DNA from: Chryseobacterium sp. MFBS3-17
GTDB taxonomy: Bacteria; Bacteroidota; Bacteroidia; Flavobacteriales; Weeksellaceae
Assembly: GCF_020687745.1 (NCBI RefSeq)
Contig: NZ_JAJEWK010000009.1
Location: 178,215-242,214 of the forward strand
Direction of reading: 5' to 3'
DNA: 64,000 bases
Shown here piece after piece: positions 52,242-60,795 of the stretch. Positions within the stretch are counted from its first letter, which is position 1, and every line of letters starts with the position of its first letter. The notes beneath the pieces were generated by a model. It was not told where the DNA came from. It searched no databases and worked only from the letters and a program-made list of their open reading frames with translations. The translations under genes were made by a program, and so were the position numbers.

Positions 52242-53897
52242 ATGGAAGAACAAACCAATATATGGTGGCTGAACGAAGAGTCTGAGCAAATGCTGAACCG
52301 CGGCTACCTGCTGAAAGGCGAAACCGTGAAAGGCGCCATAGAAAGAATTACCACCGCCGCAGCCAAAAGGCTGTACAAACCGGAGCTGCAACCGGCTTTC
52401 GAAGAAATGATTACCAAAGGCTGGATCAGCTTCTCATCTCCTGTATGGGCCAATATGGGGACGCAGCGCGGACTGCCTATTTCCTGCTTCAATGTGCATG
52501 TGCCCGATAATATAGAAGGCATCACCCACAAACTGGGCGAAGTGATTATGCAGACCAAAATAGGAGGCGGAACTTCCGGGTATTTCGGAGAACTGAGAAA
52601 CCGCGGAACAGCCGTGACCGACAACGGAAAATCCTCTGGTGCCGTTTCTTTCATGAAACTCTATGATACCGCCATGGATGTGGTATCACAGGGTGGCGTA
52701 AGACGGGGTGCTTTTGCCGCTTATCTGGATATAGATCACGGTGATATAGAAGAATTTTTATCCATTAAAGACATTGGAAGTCCTATTCAGAACCTTTTTA
52801 CAGGGGTTTGCGTGCCGGATTACTGGATGCAGGACATGATAGACGGCGACACAGATAAACGTAAAATATGGGCCCGGGTACTGGAAAGCCGTCAGCAGAA
52901 AGGTCTGCCCTATATTATGTTCAGTGATAATGTGAACCGTAACAAGCCGCAGGTGTACAAAGATTTGGGGATGACGGTGAATGCGAGCAATCTCTGCTCA
53001 GAAATTATGCTGCCCTCCAGTGCAGAAGAATCCTTCATCTGCTGCCTTTCTTCCATGAACCTGGAACTGTATGACGAGTGGAAAGATACCAATGCCGTAA
53101 AACTGGCCATCTATTTCCTGGATGCTGTGCTGTCTGAGTTTATAGAAAAAACCGAAGGCAACTACTACCTGCAGGGTGCCAGAAATTTTGCCTTGAGACA
53201 CCGTGCACTGGGTCTTGGTGTCCTGGGCTACCACTCTTATCTGCAGAAAAATATGATTCCGTTTGAGAGTTTTGAGGCGACCCAGTTTAATGCCCGGGCA
53301 TTTAAACAAATCCGTGAACAATCGCAGCAGGCTTCACAGGAACTGGCCAATATTTACGGCGAACCGGAACTGCTGAAAGGCTATGGCATGCGCAATACCA
53401 CTACCATGGCCATTGCCCCTACCACGTCTTCTTCTGCCATTCTGGGACAGACATCGCCCGGAATTGAACCGTTTGCCTCGAACTATTACAAGGCCGGACT
53501 GGCCAAAGGAAATTTCATGCGGAAGAATAAGTACCTGTCAAAATTACTTCAGGAGAAAGGACTGGACAATGAAGAAACCTGGCGTACCATCATGCTGAAC
53601 CACGGTTCGGTGCAACATCTGGATGAGCTTTCCGCTGAAGAGAAAGCGGTGTTCAAGACCTTCCGCGAGATTTCGCCGATGGAGATTATTTCCCAGGCTG
53701 CCCAGAGACAGCAGTATATTGACCAGGCGCAGAGTCTGAATTTGCAGATTCCTTCTACCATGCCGGTGAAGGATGTGAACTACCTCTATATTGAGGCATG
53801 GAAGAAAGGCGTGAAAACCCTGTACTACCAGAGAAGTTCATCTGTGTCCAAAGAACTGATGGTGAATTTCGTAACCTGCTCCTCATGTGAGGCTTAA
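52242..53897 (+). CDS. nrdA: Ribonucleoside-diphosphate reductase, alpha subunit (class I)
   Basis: 551 residues, short because the N-terminal ATP-cone is absent; the protein begins directly in the catalytic region. Active-site cysteines: GLPISCFNV and NASNLCSEI (Cys and Glu of the 10-stranded barrel). Radical-transfer tyrosines in TLYYQRSS, and the C-terminal swinging CSSC (residues 546-549) for reduction by thioredoxin. Without an ATP-cone, dATP inhibition must work differently or be absent. Co-transcription with nrdB is uncertain because of the repeat-filled gap. Confidence 0.95.
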   Translation: MEEQTNIWWLNEESEQMLNRGYLLKGETVKGAIERITTAAAKRLYKPELQPAFEEMITKGWISFSSPVWANMGTQRGLPISCFNVHVPDNIEGITHKLGEVIMQTKIGGGTSGYFGELRNRGTAVTDNGKSSGAVSFMKLYDTAMDVVSQGGVRRGAFAAYLDIDHGDIEEFLSIKDIGSPIQNLFTGVCVPDYWMQDMIDGDTDKRKIWARVLESRQQKGLPYIMFSDNVNRNKPQVYKDLGMTVNASNLCSEIMLPSSAEESFICCLSSMNLELYDEWKDTNAVKLAIYFLDAVLSEFIEKTEGNYYLQGARNFALRHRALGLGVLGYHSYLQKNMIPFESFEATQFNARAFKQIREQSQQASQELANIYGEPELLKGYGMRNTTTMAIAPTTSSSAILGQTSPGIEPFASNYYKAGLAKGNFMRKNKYLSKLLQEKGLDNEETWRTIMLNHGSVQHLDELSAEEKAVFKTFREISPMEIISQAAQRQQYIDQAQSLNLQIPSTMPVKDVNYLYIEAWKKGVKTLYYQRSSSVSKELMVNFVTCSSCEA

Positions 53898-53920
53898 TGA
53901 ATTTCAGAACAAACTACTGA

Positions 53921-53956
53921 AGCCGTCTCATAACTTAATGAAACGGCTTTTTTAAT
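53921..53956 (+). terminator. nrdA terminator, near copy of the rpoN terminator
   Basis: AAGCCGT (53921-53927) ... ACGGCTT (53944-53950), then Ts. The loop CTCATAACTTAATGAA is nearly the same as at 34415-34455. The rest of the gap to 54133 shows nothing else. Confidence 0.85.
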
Positions 53957-54133
53957 GATTTTCTCACGGACTCCTATCAGAGAACGGTGCCCAAATATTA
54001 AAATCTCAAGCAATTAATTGAGTATTGAGACAGTTTCTTTTGGTTTTAGCTTCTGTTTCCGGTGTTTGTTTCAGTTGAGACAGACCGCTTCTACGGTTCT
54101 GGTTTGCACCGATCTAAGGATACTCGCAGATTG

Positions 54134-55015
54134 TTAATATTTGGTTTTCACCGCTGCCATCACAGGAATGTGAAGGTCTGTGCCCAGTTCCCGGTTCATG
54201 TTTTCAATGAAATAGGCAGACAGCAGCGGAGATGCTTTCTCCACATTCTGGTGAATGAAGAAAAAGAGTTGCTGAAGGCCTTGTTCTTTCCATTCGGTAA
54301 TGCGGGTTAGCCAGTCGTCCAGACGGGTATAATCACTCTCTGCATTGGTACCCACATAGCGGATGAATGCTGTGGACGTGGTAAGCCGCATATGCAGCAT
54401 GTCCCGGCGTCCGGCCGTATCTACAAGGATATTGGTGATCTTGTGCTTTTCAAAAAGTTCACAGGTTTCATTCAGAATTTCCTCATTGTCAAACCATTCC
54501 TGATTGCGGAGTTCAATGGCCAGCGGCACTTCTTTCGGCCAGTTTTCCACGAATTTTATGAGCCGGTCGCGGTCTTTGGGTTTAAAGTTATCATGCAGCT
54601 GCAGGAAAACCATGCCGAGTTTTTCATCAAAATTCAGGACAGTGGTGGCAAACTGAGTTACGACATCGTCTATATTCAGCAGCCGGCGGAAATGAGAGAC
54701 CGTATTGGTGATTTTCGGGAAAAATTTGAAACCGTCGGGCGTCTTTTCTTTCCAGGTGAGTACCTGCTCGGCAGCGGGCATTCCGTAGAAAGTCGCATTC
54801 AGTTCTATGGAATTGAACTGGGTAGCATAGTAGGTAAGTTCATCTTTGGTGCCCCGTGGGTAGAAGCCTTTCAGATCGGTTTTATTCCATTTGGCACAGC
54901 CGATGAATACCTCCATGTTTCCTGATTGATCCTTCAGGATTCTGGCCGTTTCAGGATGATCGGGTGGCAGGGTAAAATCAATTTGCGACGGATCTTCTAC
55001 TTGACCGAATTTCAT
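54134..55015 (-). CDS. DUF72 domain protein (YecE-like)
   Basis: 293 residues. The TIM-barrel family features are seen in MEVFIGCAKWNKTDLKGFYPRG, FNSIELNATFYGMP, PKITNTVSHFRRL, LGMVFLQLHDNF and FIRYVGTN. The conserved acids and the IELNATFY strand match DUF72; the function is unknown in spite of structures being available. No signal peptide. It precedes a small gene at 55050 on the same strand (34-base gap), which would be upstream in the same transcript. Confidence 0.93.
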   Translation of the reverse strand: MKFGQVEDPSQIDFTLPPDHPETARILKDQSGNMEVFIGCAKWNKTDLKGFYPRGTKDELTYYATQFNSIELNATFYGMPAAEQVLTWKEKTPDGFKFFPKITNTVSHFRRLLNIDDVVTQFATTVLNFDEKLGMVFLQLHDNFKPKDRDRLIKFVENWPKEVPLAIELRNQEWFDNEEILNETCELFEKHKITNILVDTAGRRDMLHMRLTTSTAFIRYVGTNAESDYTRLDDWLTRITEWKEQGLQQLFFFIHQNVEKASPLLSAYFIENMNRELGTDLHIPVMAAVKTKY

Positions 55016-55049
55016 AGCTTCCGGGTTTATAAAGGGTTAAATATTGAGA

Positions 55050-55346
55050 TTACGCCAGGAATTCAATCTGCTTGTCGGAGAAATCATTTTTCTCTACCAG
55101 GTCATTCATGGTTTTCAGCATTTTGCGGCGCAGTTTGGCCAGTTTGCGGATGTTTTTATCTTCACTCTCATCAAAAATGCTGTCTTCAAAGGAGAATGTA
55201 TCGCCTTTGCTGAAGGTAATATTGTTTTTCTTGAGTTCTTTCAGCAGCATCATATTGGTCATGCTTTCCAGAAGGGCATGTTCGGTTTGTGCCATGTTCT
55301 CCAGAGATTTCAGTACCTGTTTATTATATTTCTTTTTAGTTTTCAT
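55050..55346 (-). CDS. Small helical protein of unknown function
   Basis: 98 residues, highly charged and helical throughout (KKKYNKQVLKSLENM, NIRKLAKLRRKMLKTMNDL). No Cys and no membrane helix. No recognised family. It is probably co-transcribed with the DUF72 gene, which begins 34 bases downstream. Confidence 0.65.
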   Translation of the reverse strand: MKTKKKYNKQVLKSLENMAQTEHALLESMTNMMLLKELKKNNITFSKGDTFSFEDSIFDESEDKNIRKLAKLRRKMLKTMNDLVEKNDFSDKQIEFLA

Positions 55347-55809
55347 TATGGATTCAATTTTAAAGGATGGTAAATATACGAAGTTTATCTCAGGGTTAGT
55401 TCACCTTTTTTCAGATTCCGGCAGATGATGCTGTATTTTTGTTTTTACAATGATAGAGGAGATTGAAATAGTTGTCGGCGAAATACTGAGTGGCTTTTAT
55501 TTTTGACCATTAAGAAAATAAGCGGAAAAAGATGCTGAAGGATAAGGGGAATCAACACGTTCCTTCCGGGTGGAGGTACTGAAGAGGGCTGTCTTTCAGT
55601 CTTGCATTCCTTAGAGACTTTGTGCAGGGCATATCTTTCCGGAAAATTGATTCAATGAATCAGGAATAGGCAAAAGATAATGTTATTTTCCGTAAATTTG
55701 AGGTTTAATTTTTGTAAAAATCAACCGGCAGATTTCGTTTCCGTTGTCAACTTGATCATACTTGTCACGGAATGATGCCCTCAATCTTTAAAATTCAAAT
55801 AATATCATA
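55347..55809. other. Intergenic region with glyA promoter and a tiny ORF
   Basis: 463 bp. TAAATTTG at 55693-55700 is the likely glyA -7 box, giving a leader of about 105 nt without a recognised riboswitch. At 55434-55441 lies another box TATTTTTG, followed at 55450 by an 18-codon ORF (MIEEIEIVVGEILSGFYF, stop at 55506), which may be a gene remnant. Nothing else stands out. Confidence 0.5.
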
Positions 55810-57078
55810 ATGAACGATCCGATTTTTGACCTAATAGAGCAGGAAAGACTTAGACAAACCCACGGTATTGAACTGATTGCCTCAGAAAACTTTGTCTCAG
55901 ACAATGTGATGAAAGCCATGGGCAGTGTCCTCACCAATAAATATGCAGAAGGATATCCCGGACGCAGATATTATGGCGGTTGCGAAGTGGTAGACCAGGT
56001 GGAGACCCTGGCCATCGAAAGAGCAAAGCAGCTGTTTGGTGTAGATTATGTGAATGTGCAGCCACACTCCGGCTCGCAGGCCAATGCCGCGGTGTATCTG
56101 GCAGTTCTGAAACCGGGTGATTCTATTCTGGGTCTGGATCTTTCCATGGGCGGACACCTTACCCACGGGAGTTTCGTAAACTTCTCCGGAATTCAGTATC
56201 AGGCCAATTTCTACGGCGTAGATCGTGAAAGCGGAAGGATTGATTATGAGGCGATGCGCCAGAAAGCACTGGAAGTAAAGCCAAAAATGATGATTGCCGG
56301 ATTCTCTGCTTATTCCCGCGACCTGGATTATCAGAAATTCCGTGAGGTGGCCGATGAGGTGGGCGCTACGCTTTGGGCAGATATTGCGCACCCTGCCGGA
56401 CTGATTGCCAAAGGTTTGCTGAACTCACCGTTTGAGCATTGCCATGTAGTAACCACCACTACCCACAAAACCCTGCGCGGTCCGCGTGGAGGACTGATCA
56501 TGATGGGCAAGGATTTTGAAAATACCTATGGTCACAAAACGCCGAAAGGGGAAACCAAAATGATGAGCGCTGTGCTGGACAGTGCCGTATTCCCGGGGAT
56601 TCAGGGCGGTCCGCTGGAACATGTAATCGGTGCGAAAGCCGTAGCCTTTGGTGAGGCGCTGGATGTTAAATTTGAAACCTATGCCAAACAAGTGGTGGCC
56701 AATGCCCAGTCACTTTCCAATGCGCTGGTGAATCTTGGATTCGACATCGTGAGCGGTGGCACAGATAACCACCTGATGCTGATAGATCTGCGCAATAAAA
56801 ATGTGAATGGCAAAGAAACCGAAAAAGCACTGGTGAAAGCAGATATTACGTGTAATAAAAATATGGTTCCGTTTGATGATAAATCAGCCTTCACTACCTC
56901 CGGTATCCGTCTGGGAACAGCAGCGATCACGACCCGCGGACTGAAGGAGAACGATATGGAAACTATAGCCCACCTGATTTCTGAGGTGGTAGATCATATT
57001 AAAGACGAAAACGTACTGCAGAATGTGAAGAAAAAAGTAAATGAACTGATGGATTCCAAACCATTATTCACGAACTAA
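55810..57078 (+). CDS. glyA: Serine hydroxymethyltransferase
   Basis: 422 residues. Family landmarks: [36 protein letters not shown] near the start, [30 protein letters not shown] and the PLP lysine in [14 protein letters not shown]. It converts serine and tetrahydrofolate to glycine and 5,10-methylene-THF, feeding one-carbon metabolism. Monocistronic: a long leader upstream and a strong terminator downstream. Confidence 0.97.
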   Translation: MNDPIFDLIEQERLRQTHGIELIASENFVSDNVMKAMGSVLTNKYAEGYPGRRYYGGCEVVDQVETLAIERAKQLFGVDYVNVQPHSGSQANAAVYLAVLKPGDSILGLDLSMGGHLTHGSFVNFSGIQYQANFYGVDRESGRIDYEAMRQKALEVKPKMMIAGFSAYSRDLDYQKFREVADEVGATLWADIAHPAGLIAKGLLNSPFEHCHVVTTTTHKTLRGPRGGLIMMGKDFENTYGHKTPKGETKMMSAVLDSAVFPGIQGGPLEHVIGAKAVAFGEALDVKFETYAKQVVANAQSLSNALVNLGFDIVSGGTDNHLMLIDLRNKNVNGKETEKALVKADITCNKNMVPFDDKSAFTTSGIRLGTAAITTRGLKENDMETIAHLISEVVDHIKDENVLQNVKKKVNELMDSKPLFTN

Positions 57079-57099
57079 TCTTCAGAACATGAACACAGG

Positions 57100-57161
57100 A
57101 CAGGAGCGCGCAGAAGATGAAGTAGAAAATGAAAAAGCATCTGCGGGCTCCTGTTTTTTTT
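57100..57161 (+). terminator. glyA terminator, long hairpin
   Basis: ACAGGAGC (57100-57107) pairs with GCTCCTGT (57147-57154), extended inside by GCAGA (57110-57114) / TCTGC (57140-57144), followed by eight Ts. Confidence 0.85.
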
Positions 57162-57210
57162 GTGGAAATAGATCAACCGGAGTTTTGCATTTACCGTTGT
57201 TTGTACTGAA

Positions 57211-57678
57211 ATGCCTGAAAAAAAATCTTATACCTTTTCCGAAATCAAGCAAAAGCTGGTCAATTATTGTGTGTATCAGGACCGCTGCCATCAGGAAGTA
57301 GAGCAGAAGATGCGTGATTTTCTGTTGATTCCGGAGGCCCGGGACGAAATTCTGCTTTATCTGATGCAGGAAAATTACCTGAATGAAGAGCGTTTTGCCC
57401 GCAGCTATATCCGCGGTAAGTTCTATATGAAATCCTGGGGGCGCAATAAAATCCGGATTCATTTGCAGCAGAAAGGGGTGCCACTGAAACTCATCAACTC
57501 ATCCATGGAGGAAATTGAGGACGATGATTATGCCGCCACCCTGAAAAAAATCTACACCACTTACTATGCCAGACAAAAAGGTCTGAAAGAGTATCAGAAA
57601 AAATCCAAAACCATCAGCTACCTCATCAGCCGTGGTTTTGAGTATGATGAAATTCTGCGTTTGCAGGATGAATTGTAG
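57211..57678 (+). CDS. recX: Regulatory protein RecX
   Basis: 155 residues, helical repeats. YTFSEIKQKLVNYCVYQDRCHQEVEQKM, YLNEERFARSYIRGKFYMKSWGRNKIRIHLQQKGV and a terminal ISYLISRGFEYDEIL match the three-helix repeats of RecX. RecX binds the RecA filament and limits recombination. recA is not in the window. The gene starts 50 bases after the glyA terminator and is followed by a composite repeat. Confidence 0.93.
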   Translation: MPEKKSYTFSEIKQKLVNYCVYQDRCHQEVEQKMRDFLLIPEARDEILLYLMQENYLNEERFARSYIRGKFYMKSWGRNKIRIHLQQKGVPLKLINSSMEEIEDDDYAATLKKIYTTYYARQKGLKEYQKKSKTISYLISRGFEYDEILRLQDEL

Positions 57679-57758
57679 CCATTCCCTGCAGTTTATTTCT
57701 AAGTTAATTTTCGTACATCTGAATGACAAGATGCATCCAATGACAAAAAGCGACCTTT

Positions 57759-57912
57759 ATCATCCTGAGCGAGCGCAGCGGAGCCGAAGGATCTCCTTCG
57801 TCCTTTTGGGTTCTACGTTATCGTTTTGTCATCTCCTCGTCTCCTCATCTCCTCATCTCCCCCTCACCACGTCCCCAAGTCTCCAATCTCCCTCTCTCAT
57901 CTCTGCCCTTTA
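57759..57912 (+). repeat. Composite intergenic repeat, copy 2
   Basis: Head TCATCCTGAGCGAGCGCAGC then GAGCCGAAGGATCTC (57781-57795), link CTTCGTCCTTTTGGGTTC, then GTCATCTCCTCGTCTCC, TCATCTCC units, CCACGTCCCCAAGTCTCC and a short CT tail. Same order as the copies at 50265 and 60796. Confidence 0.75.
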
Positions 57913-57944
57913 AAAACAAAACCGCTCCGGAGTGTTCCGGGCGG
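57911..57944 (-). terminator. Terminator of the aldo/keto reductase gene
   Basis: On the minus strand CCGCCCGGA pairs with TCCGGAGCGG around ACAC, followed by TTTTGTTTTTAA. Confidence 0.75.
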
Positions 57945-57969
57945 CATTTGGTTCAGGATGATTGTTGCA

Positions 57970-58917
57970 TTATTTGCTTGCTTCATCCAGCTGTTTCAAG
58001 TCTTCTGAATCGAGCACAAGAGTGGCGGAGGACAGAATTTCTGTCAACTGTTCGGTGCTGGTAGCACTGGCCACCGGACCGCCTATGTGGGGTTGGGCTG
58101 CAAGCCACGCCAGCGAAACGGCTGCCGGTACGGTTTGGTGTTTTTCTGCAACCTGATCCAGTACATTCAGAATGCCCAGGCCTTTTTCATTCAGGTACTG
58201 CGCAGCACCCTGTCCGCGCGGACTCTTGCTGAAATCTGCCTCCGAACGGTATTTTCCGGTCAGGAATCCTGATGCTAGTGCGTAATACGGGAAAACAGTG
58301 AGTTGGTGGGCTTCCACCATCGGGGCAAAATCTTTCTCATAACCGGCTCGCTCTACCAGGTTGTACAGCGGTTGCAGCACCTGATATTTGGCAATATTAT
58401 TTTGATCCGAATATTCCAGTGATTCGCGCAGACGCTCCGGCGTAATATTAGAAACGGCAATATGTTTTACTTTGCCCGTCTTAACCAGTTCGTCAAAAGT
58501 ATCGAGCGTTTCTGCTACCGGAGTTTTGCCGTCATCATAATGCAGGTAGTACAGATCTATATAATCGGTTTGCAGTCTTTCCAGGGACTTTTCCACGGTT
58601 TTCAGGATGTGTTCCCGGCCGGAATTGGTTTCGTGCTCGCCCGTAGGACCGCCTACTTTGGTGGCAATAATGACCTGATCACGGTTTCCGCGGGATTTCA
58701 TCCATTTTCCAATGATGGTTTCAGACTGTCCGCCGGCGCCGCCGTCAATCCAGTACGAGTACATATCAGCGGTATCGATAAAGTTGAAGCCTGCCGCCAG
58801 ATAGGCATCCAGGATTTCAAAAGATTGTTCTTCGTTCAGTGTCCAGCCGAATACATTGCCTCCCAGGTTAAATGGTGCGACCTGCAGAGATGTGTTTCCT
58901 AATGTTACTTTTTTCAT
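57970..58917 (-). CDS. Aldo/keto reductase
   Basis: 315 residues. The AKR catalytic tetrad is visible: Asp and Tyr in FIDTADMYSYW, Lys in VIIATKVGG and His in YYLHYDDGKTPV. VSNITPERL and the C-terminal NADPH-binding part (GPVASATSTEQLTEIL) complete the fold. It is the YajO/Gfo-independent general AKR type, reducing aldehydes with NADPH. It follows the NAD(P)-binding reductase gene on the same strand (69-base gap) and may belong to the Rrf2-controlled group. Confidence 0.93.
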   Translation of the reverse strand: MKKVTLGNTSLQVAPFNLGGNVFGWTLNEEQSFEILDAYLAAGFNFIDTADMYSYWIDGGAGGQSETIIGKWMKSRGNRDQVIIATKVGGPTGEHETNSGREHILKTVEKSLERLQTDYIDLYYLHYDDGKTPVAETLDTFDELVKTGKVKHIAVSNITPERLRESLEYSDQNNIAKYQVLQPLYNLVERAGYEKDFAPMVEAHQLTVFPYYALASGFLTGKYRSEADFSKSPRGQGAAQYLNEKGLGILNVLDQVAEKHQTVPAAVSLAWLAAQPHIGGPVASATSTEQLTEILSSATLVLDSEDLKQLDEASK

Positions 58918-58986
58918 ATTTTTTATAAGGGGTTTTAAAGATTGTAAAGAGTGATGCCATCAGCGATGCCATCGGATTTCGGCAGA

Positions 58987-59634
58987 TTAATATCCCGCCG
59001 TAAACCTTTCTCGGTGGTGTCTGGGTTGTTCCAGTTCATCCACCAGTACTACAGCCACATCTTCGGGTGACAGGGTAGAAGTTTGCTGGTCGTTAAAAAC
59101 CGGCTCGTCTTTACCCAGGCGGTATTGCCCGGTGCGTCCGGTGGTGATGCCGGGATGCATTTCTATGGCAGGGCTGAAGAATGCCCAGTCCAGGTCTTTT
59201 TCTTCCTTGATGATGTTCAGGTAATCGCGGGCTGCAGTTGCTCCCGGCTTAATATCTGCAGGGAAGTCGGGGCTGTCTACCAGTTGTTTCTGATCCGGAG
59301 TATAGAGGCTTCCGGCACCGCCTATCACAATGAGTCTGTTTACACCTGCTTCTTTAGTGGCTTGCTGAATGGCTTTGGATCCGGCAAGGAAATCATCGTA
59401 CAGATTGGGGTTGGTCCACCCGGCATTAAATGCGCTGATGACGGCATCGTGGCCTTTGAGCGTTTCGCTGAGAGCTTTGGTATTGTTCACATCCACGGAA
59501 AATTTGTTCACTTTTTCGTGGGTAATTTTATCGGCGTTGCGTGCGATGGCAGTTACTTCCAGACCGCGGTCTGCGGCTTCCTGTACTAAGCGGGAACCTA
59601 AAAATCCGGAGGCTCCAATAATGGCTACTTTCAT
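58987..59634 (-). CDS. NAD(P)H-binding Rossmann reductase (YwnB-like)
   Basis: 215 residues. The dinucleotide-binding start is VAIIGASGFLGSRLVQEA (GxxGxxG), followed by VNRLIVIGGAGSLY and AARDYLNIIKEEKDLDWAFFSPA, as in the YwnB/BVR-B type of atypical short-chain enzymes. These reduce flavins or quinone-like compounds in some members; the substrate here is unknown. It lies 73 bases after the Rrf2 gene, and the gap contains a regulatory site TGTAA-N9-TTACA identical in plan to that before the Rrf2 gene. Confidence 0.9.
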   Translation of the reverse strand: MKVAIIGASGFLGSRLVQEAADRGLEVTAIARNADKITHEKVNKFSVDVNNTKALSETLKGHDAVISAFNAGWTNPNLYDDFLAGSKAIQQATKEAGVNRLIVIGGAGSLYTPDQKQLVDSPDFPADIKPGATAARDYLNIIKEEKDLDWAFFSPAIEMHPGITTGRTGQYRLGKDEPVFNDQQTSTLSPEDVAVVLVDELEQPRHHRERFTAGY

Positions 59635-59671
59635 AAGTTGAATGGTATTATTTGTTATTTATGGTATTATG

Positions 59672-59690
59672 TGTAATATATTTTGTTACA
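59672..59690 (-). promoter_or_regulatory. Rrf2-type operator TGTAA-N9-TTACA, reductase gene
   Basis: Perfect inverted repeat TGTAA (59672-59676) N9 TTACA (59686-59690). On the minus strand it shares 15 of 19 bases with the site at 60150-60168. A direct repeat ATGGTATTAT (59642 and 59661) lies between it and the start codon. Confidence 0.75.
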
Positions 59691-59707
59691 TTTATGGTTA
59701 AAAAAAA

Positions 59708-60118
59708 TCAGTTGAACTGCTCGGCGAAAGATTTCAGGCTTCGGTGTTTCAGAGCGCCTGTTACAATTTCATCGGTTTCGGTAAAGACTTTTTCCAGTTC
59801 GCGGTTTATTTGCTGACCCACGGTACAGTTTCCTCCGGTGCAGGTATTTTTGCGTCCCAGCACGTTGGAGTTTTTCACGGCATTGAAGATATCGGCCATG
59901 GAAATTTCGCAACTGTTTACCGCAAGCATGGTTCCGCCTTCTTTTCCTTTTTTGCTTTGCACCCAGCCCAGTTTATGCAGCAATTGCAGTTCCTTTCTTA
60001 CAATGGCCGGGTTGATGCCGATGCTTCCGGCAATCCATTCCGAACTGTGCCACTTGCCCGGGAATTTGGCCAGAAGCGTGAGGATATGGATGAGGGTTGC
60101 AAATCGCGTATTGTTCAT
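59708..60118 (-). CDS. Rrf2 family transcriptional regulator (YwnA-like)
   Basis: 136 residues. N-terminal winged helix: FATLIHILTLLAKFPGKWHSSEWIAGSIGINPAIVRKELQLL (recognition helix) and GWVQSKKGKEGGTML. Three cysteines, in NSCEIS and the later NTCTGGNCTVG, lie where IscR/NsrR-type members bind an iron-sulfur cluster or sense thiols, although the spacing differs. It probably represses itself and the reductase gene behind it through the matching sites at 60150 and 59672. Confidence 0.92.
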   Translation of the reverse strand: MNNTRFATLIHILTLLAKFPGKWHSSEWIAGSIGINPAIVRKELQLLHKLGWVQSKKGKEGGTMLAVNSCEISMADIFNAVKNSNVLGRKNTCTGGNCTVGQQINRELEKVFTETDEIVTGALKHRSLKSFAEQFN

Positions 60119-60125
60119 AACGGTA

Positions 60126-60168
60126 CAAAGGTAAAGATTATTTTCTAATTGTAAAGGTTTTTGTTACA
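60126..60168 (-). promoter_or_regulatory. Rrf2 gene promoter and operator
   Basis: Minus-strand -7 box TACCTTTG (60126-60133) with the inverted repeat TGTAA (60150-60154) N9 TTACA (60164-60168) covering the -33 region, ideal for autorepression. Confidence 0.75.
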
Positions 60169-60249
60169 ATTTATTTTTATAGAAACTGATTTAGCGGGTA
60201 AGTGTGGTAATGATAGGGTGTCATCGTTTTGTCAATCCCGAATCGCCCT

Positions 60250-60286
60250 CCCGATCCCGATGGCTATCGGGACTATCGGGATCGGG
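60250..60286. repeat. Nested palindrome, CCCGAT-rich
   Basis: CCCGATCCCGAT (60250-60261) and ATCGGGATCGGG (60275-60286) are perfect 12-bp inverted arms. The 13-base centre contains part of another inverted unit, CGATGGCTATCG. The area 60178-61043 is a 0.9-kb non-coding stretch built almost entirely of repeats. Confidence 0.75.
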
Positions 60287-60361
60287 ACACCAACTCTCTT
60301 GTCTCTTGTCTCCCATCTCTATTTTCTAATCTCAAATTTCGTGTCTAAAGTTTTTTATTTA

Positions 60362-60400
60362 TTCTTTTGTCTTGATATAAAAGAATCAAAAAATCAAGAC
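60362..60400. repeat. Inverted repeat GTCTTGAT/ATCAAGAC
   Basis: GTCTTGAT (60369-60376) and ATCAAGAC (60393-60400) around a second pair TTCTTTT / AAAGAA. It resembles an interspersed sequence I recall from other flavobacteria. Confidence 0.55.
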
Positions 60401-60643
60401 TTGGAAACTCAGCTAAAAAATGGAATGGAAGCCTGATGATTCTAAACTCGCTCGCTAATGTTGTTGTGGTGAATGTATAGCATTTGCAGGCTCGCTTTAC
60501 ATGCTGGTTTTTTTGACTTCTGTAGAGTAAAGCATTTTTGCCTCTCTGCTGGTTTATTTTTTTAATGGAATCGGCGAACCTTCGGTTTTTTAATGCCTCC
60601 GTTTCCTATGTCATTTTTTTGCGGAGTTTTCATTAATGAGTTT

Positions 60644-60770
60644 CGTCATCCTGAGCGAGCGCAGCGGAGCCGAAGGATCTCATTCGTCTAACAGCGTGTT
60701 CTCTTTCAGAGATTCTTCATTCCGCTGCGCTCCATTCTGAAATCGAAGATTCGGCGTAGCCAATGACAGT
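60644..60770 (+). repeat. REP-like head units, tandem pair
   Basis: Copy of the head TCATCCTGAGCGAGCGCAGC ... CCGAAGGATCTC (60646-60681), followed by an inverted relative GAGATTCTTCATTCCGCTGC (60700-60730), which read on the other strand again gives GAGCGCAGCGGAATGAAGAA. Confidence 0.65.
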
Positions 60771-60795
60771 GGCGTCACTAATAGCAGAGGTTTCT

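Noticed and set aside
55700..55809. Glycine or THF riboswitch before glyA
   Set aside because: The leader has no paired glycine-aptamer cores or THF-type conserved loops; only a weak TTCCGT/ACGGAA pairing is visible.
57089..57301. 70-codon frame with CFFCGN motif between glyA and recX
   Set aside because: It covers the glyA terminator hairpin and overlaps the start of recX out of frame; the cysteine motif comes from the T-rich terminator.
60161..60436. 91-codon plus-strand frame across the nested palindrome
   Set aside because: It runs through the CCCGAT palindrome and the GTCTTGAT inverted repeat and has no protein-like composition.
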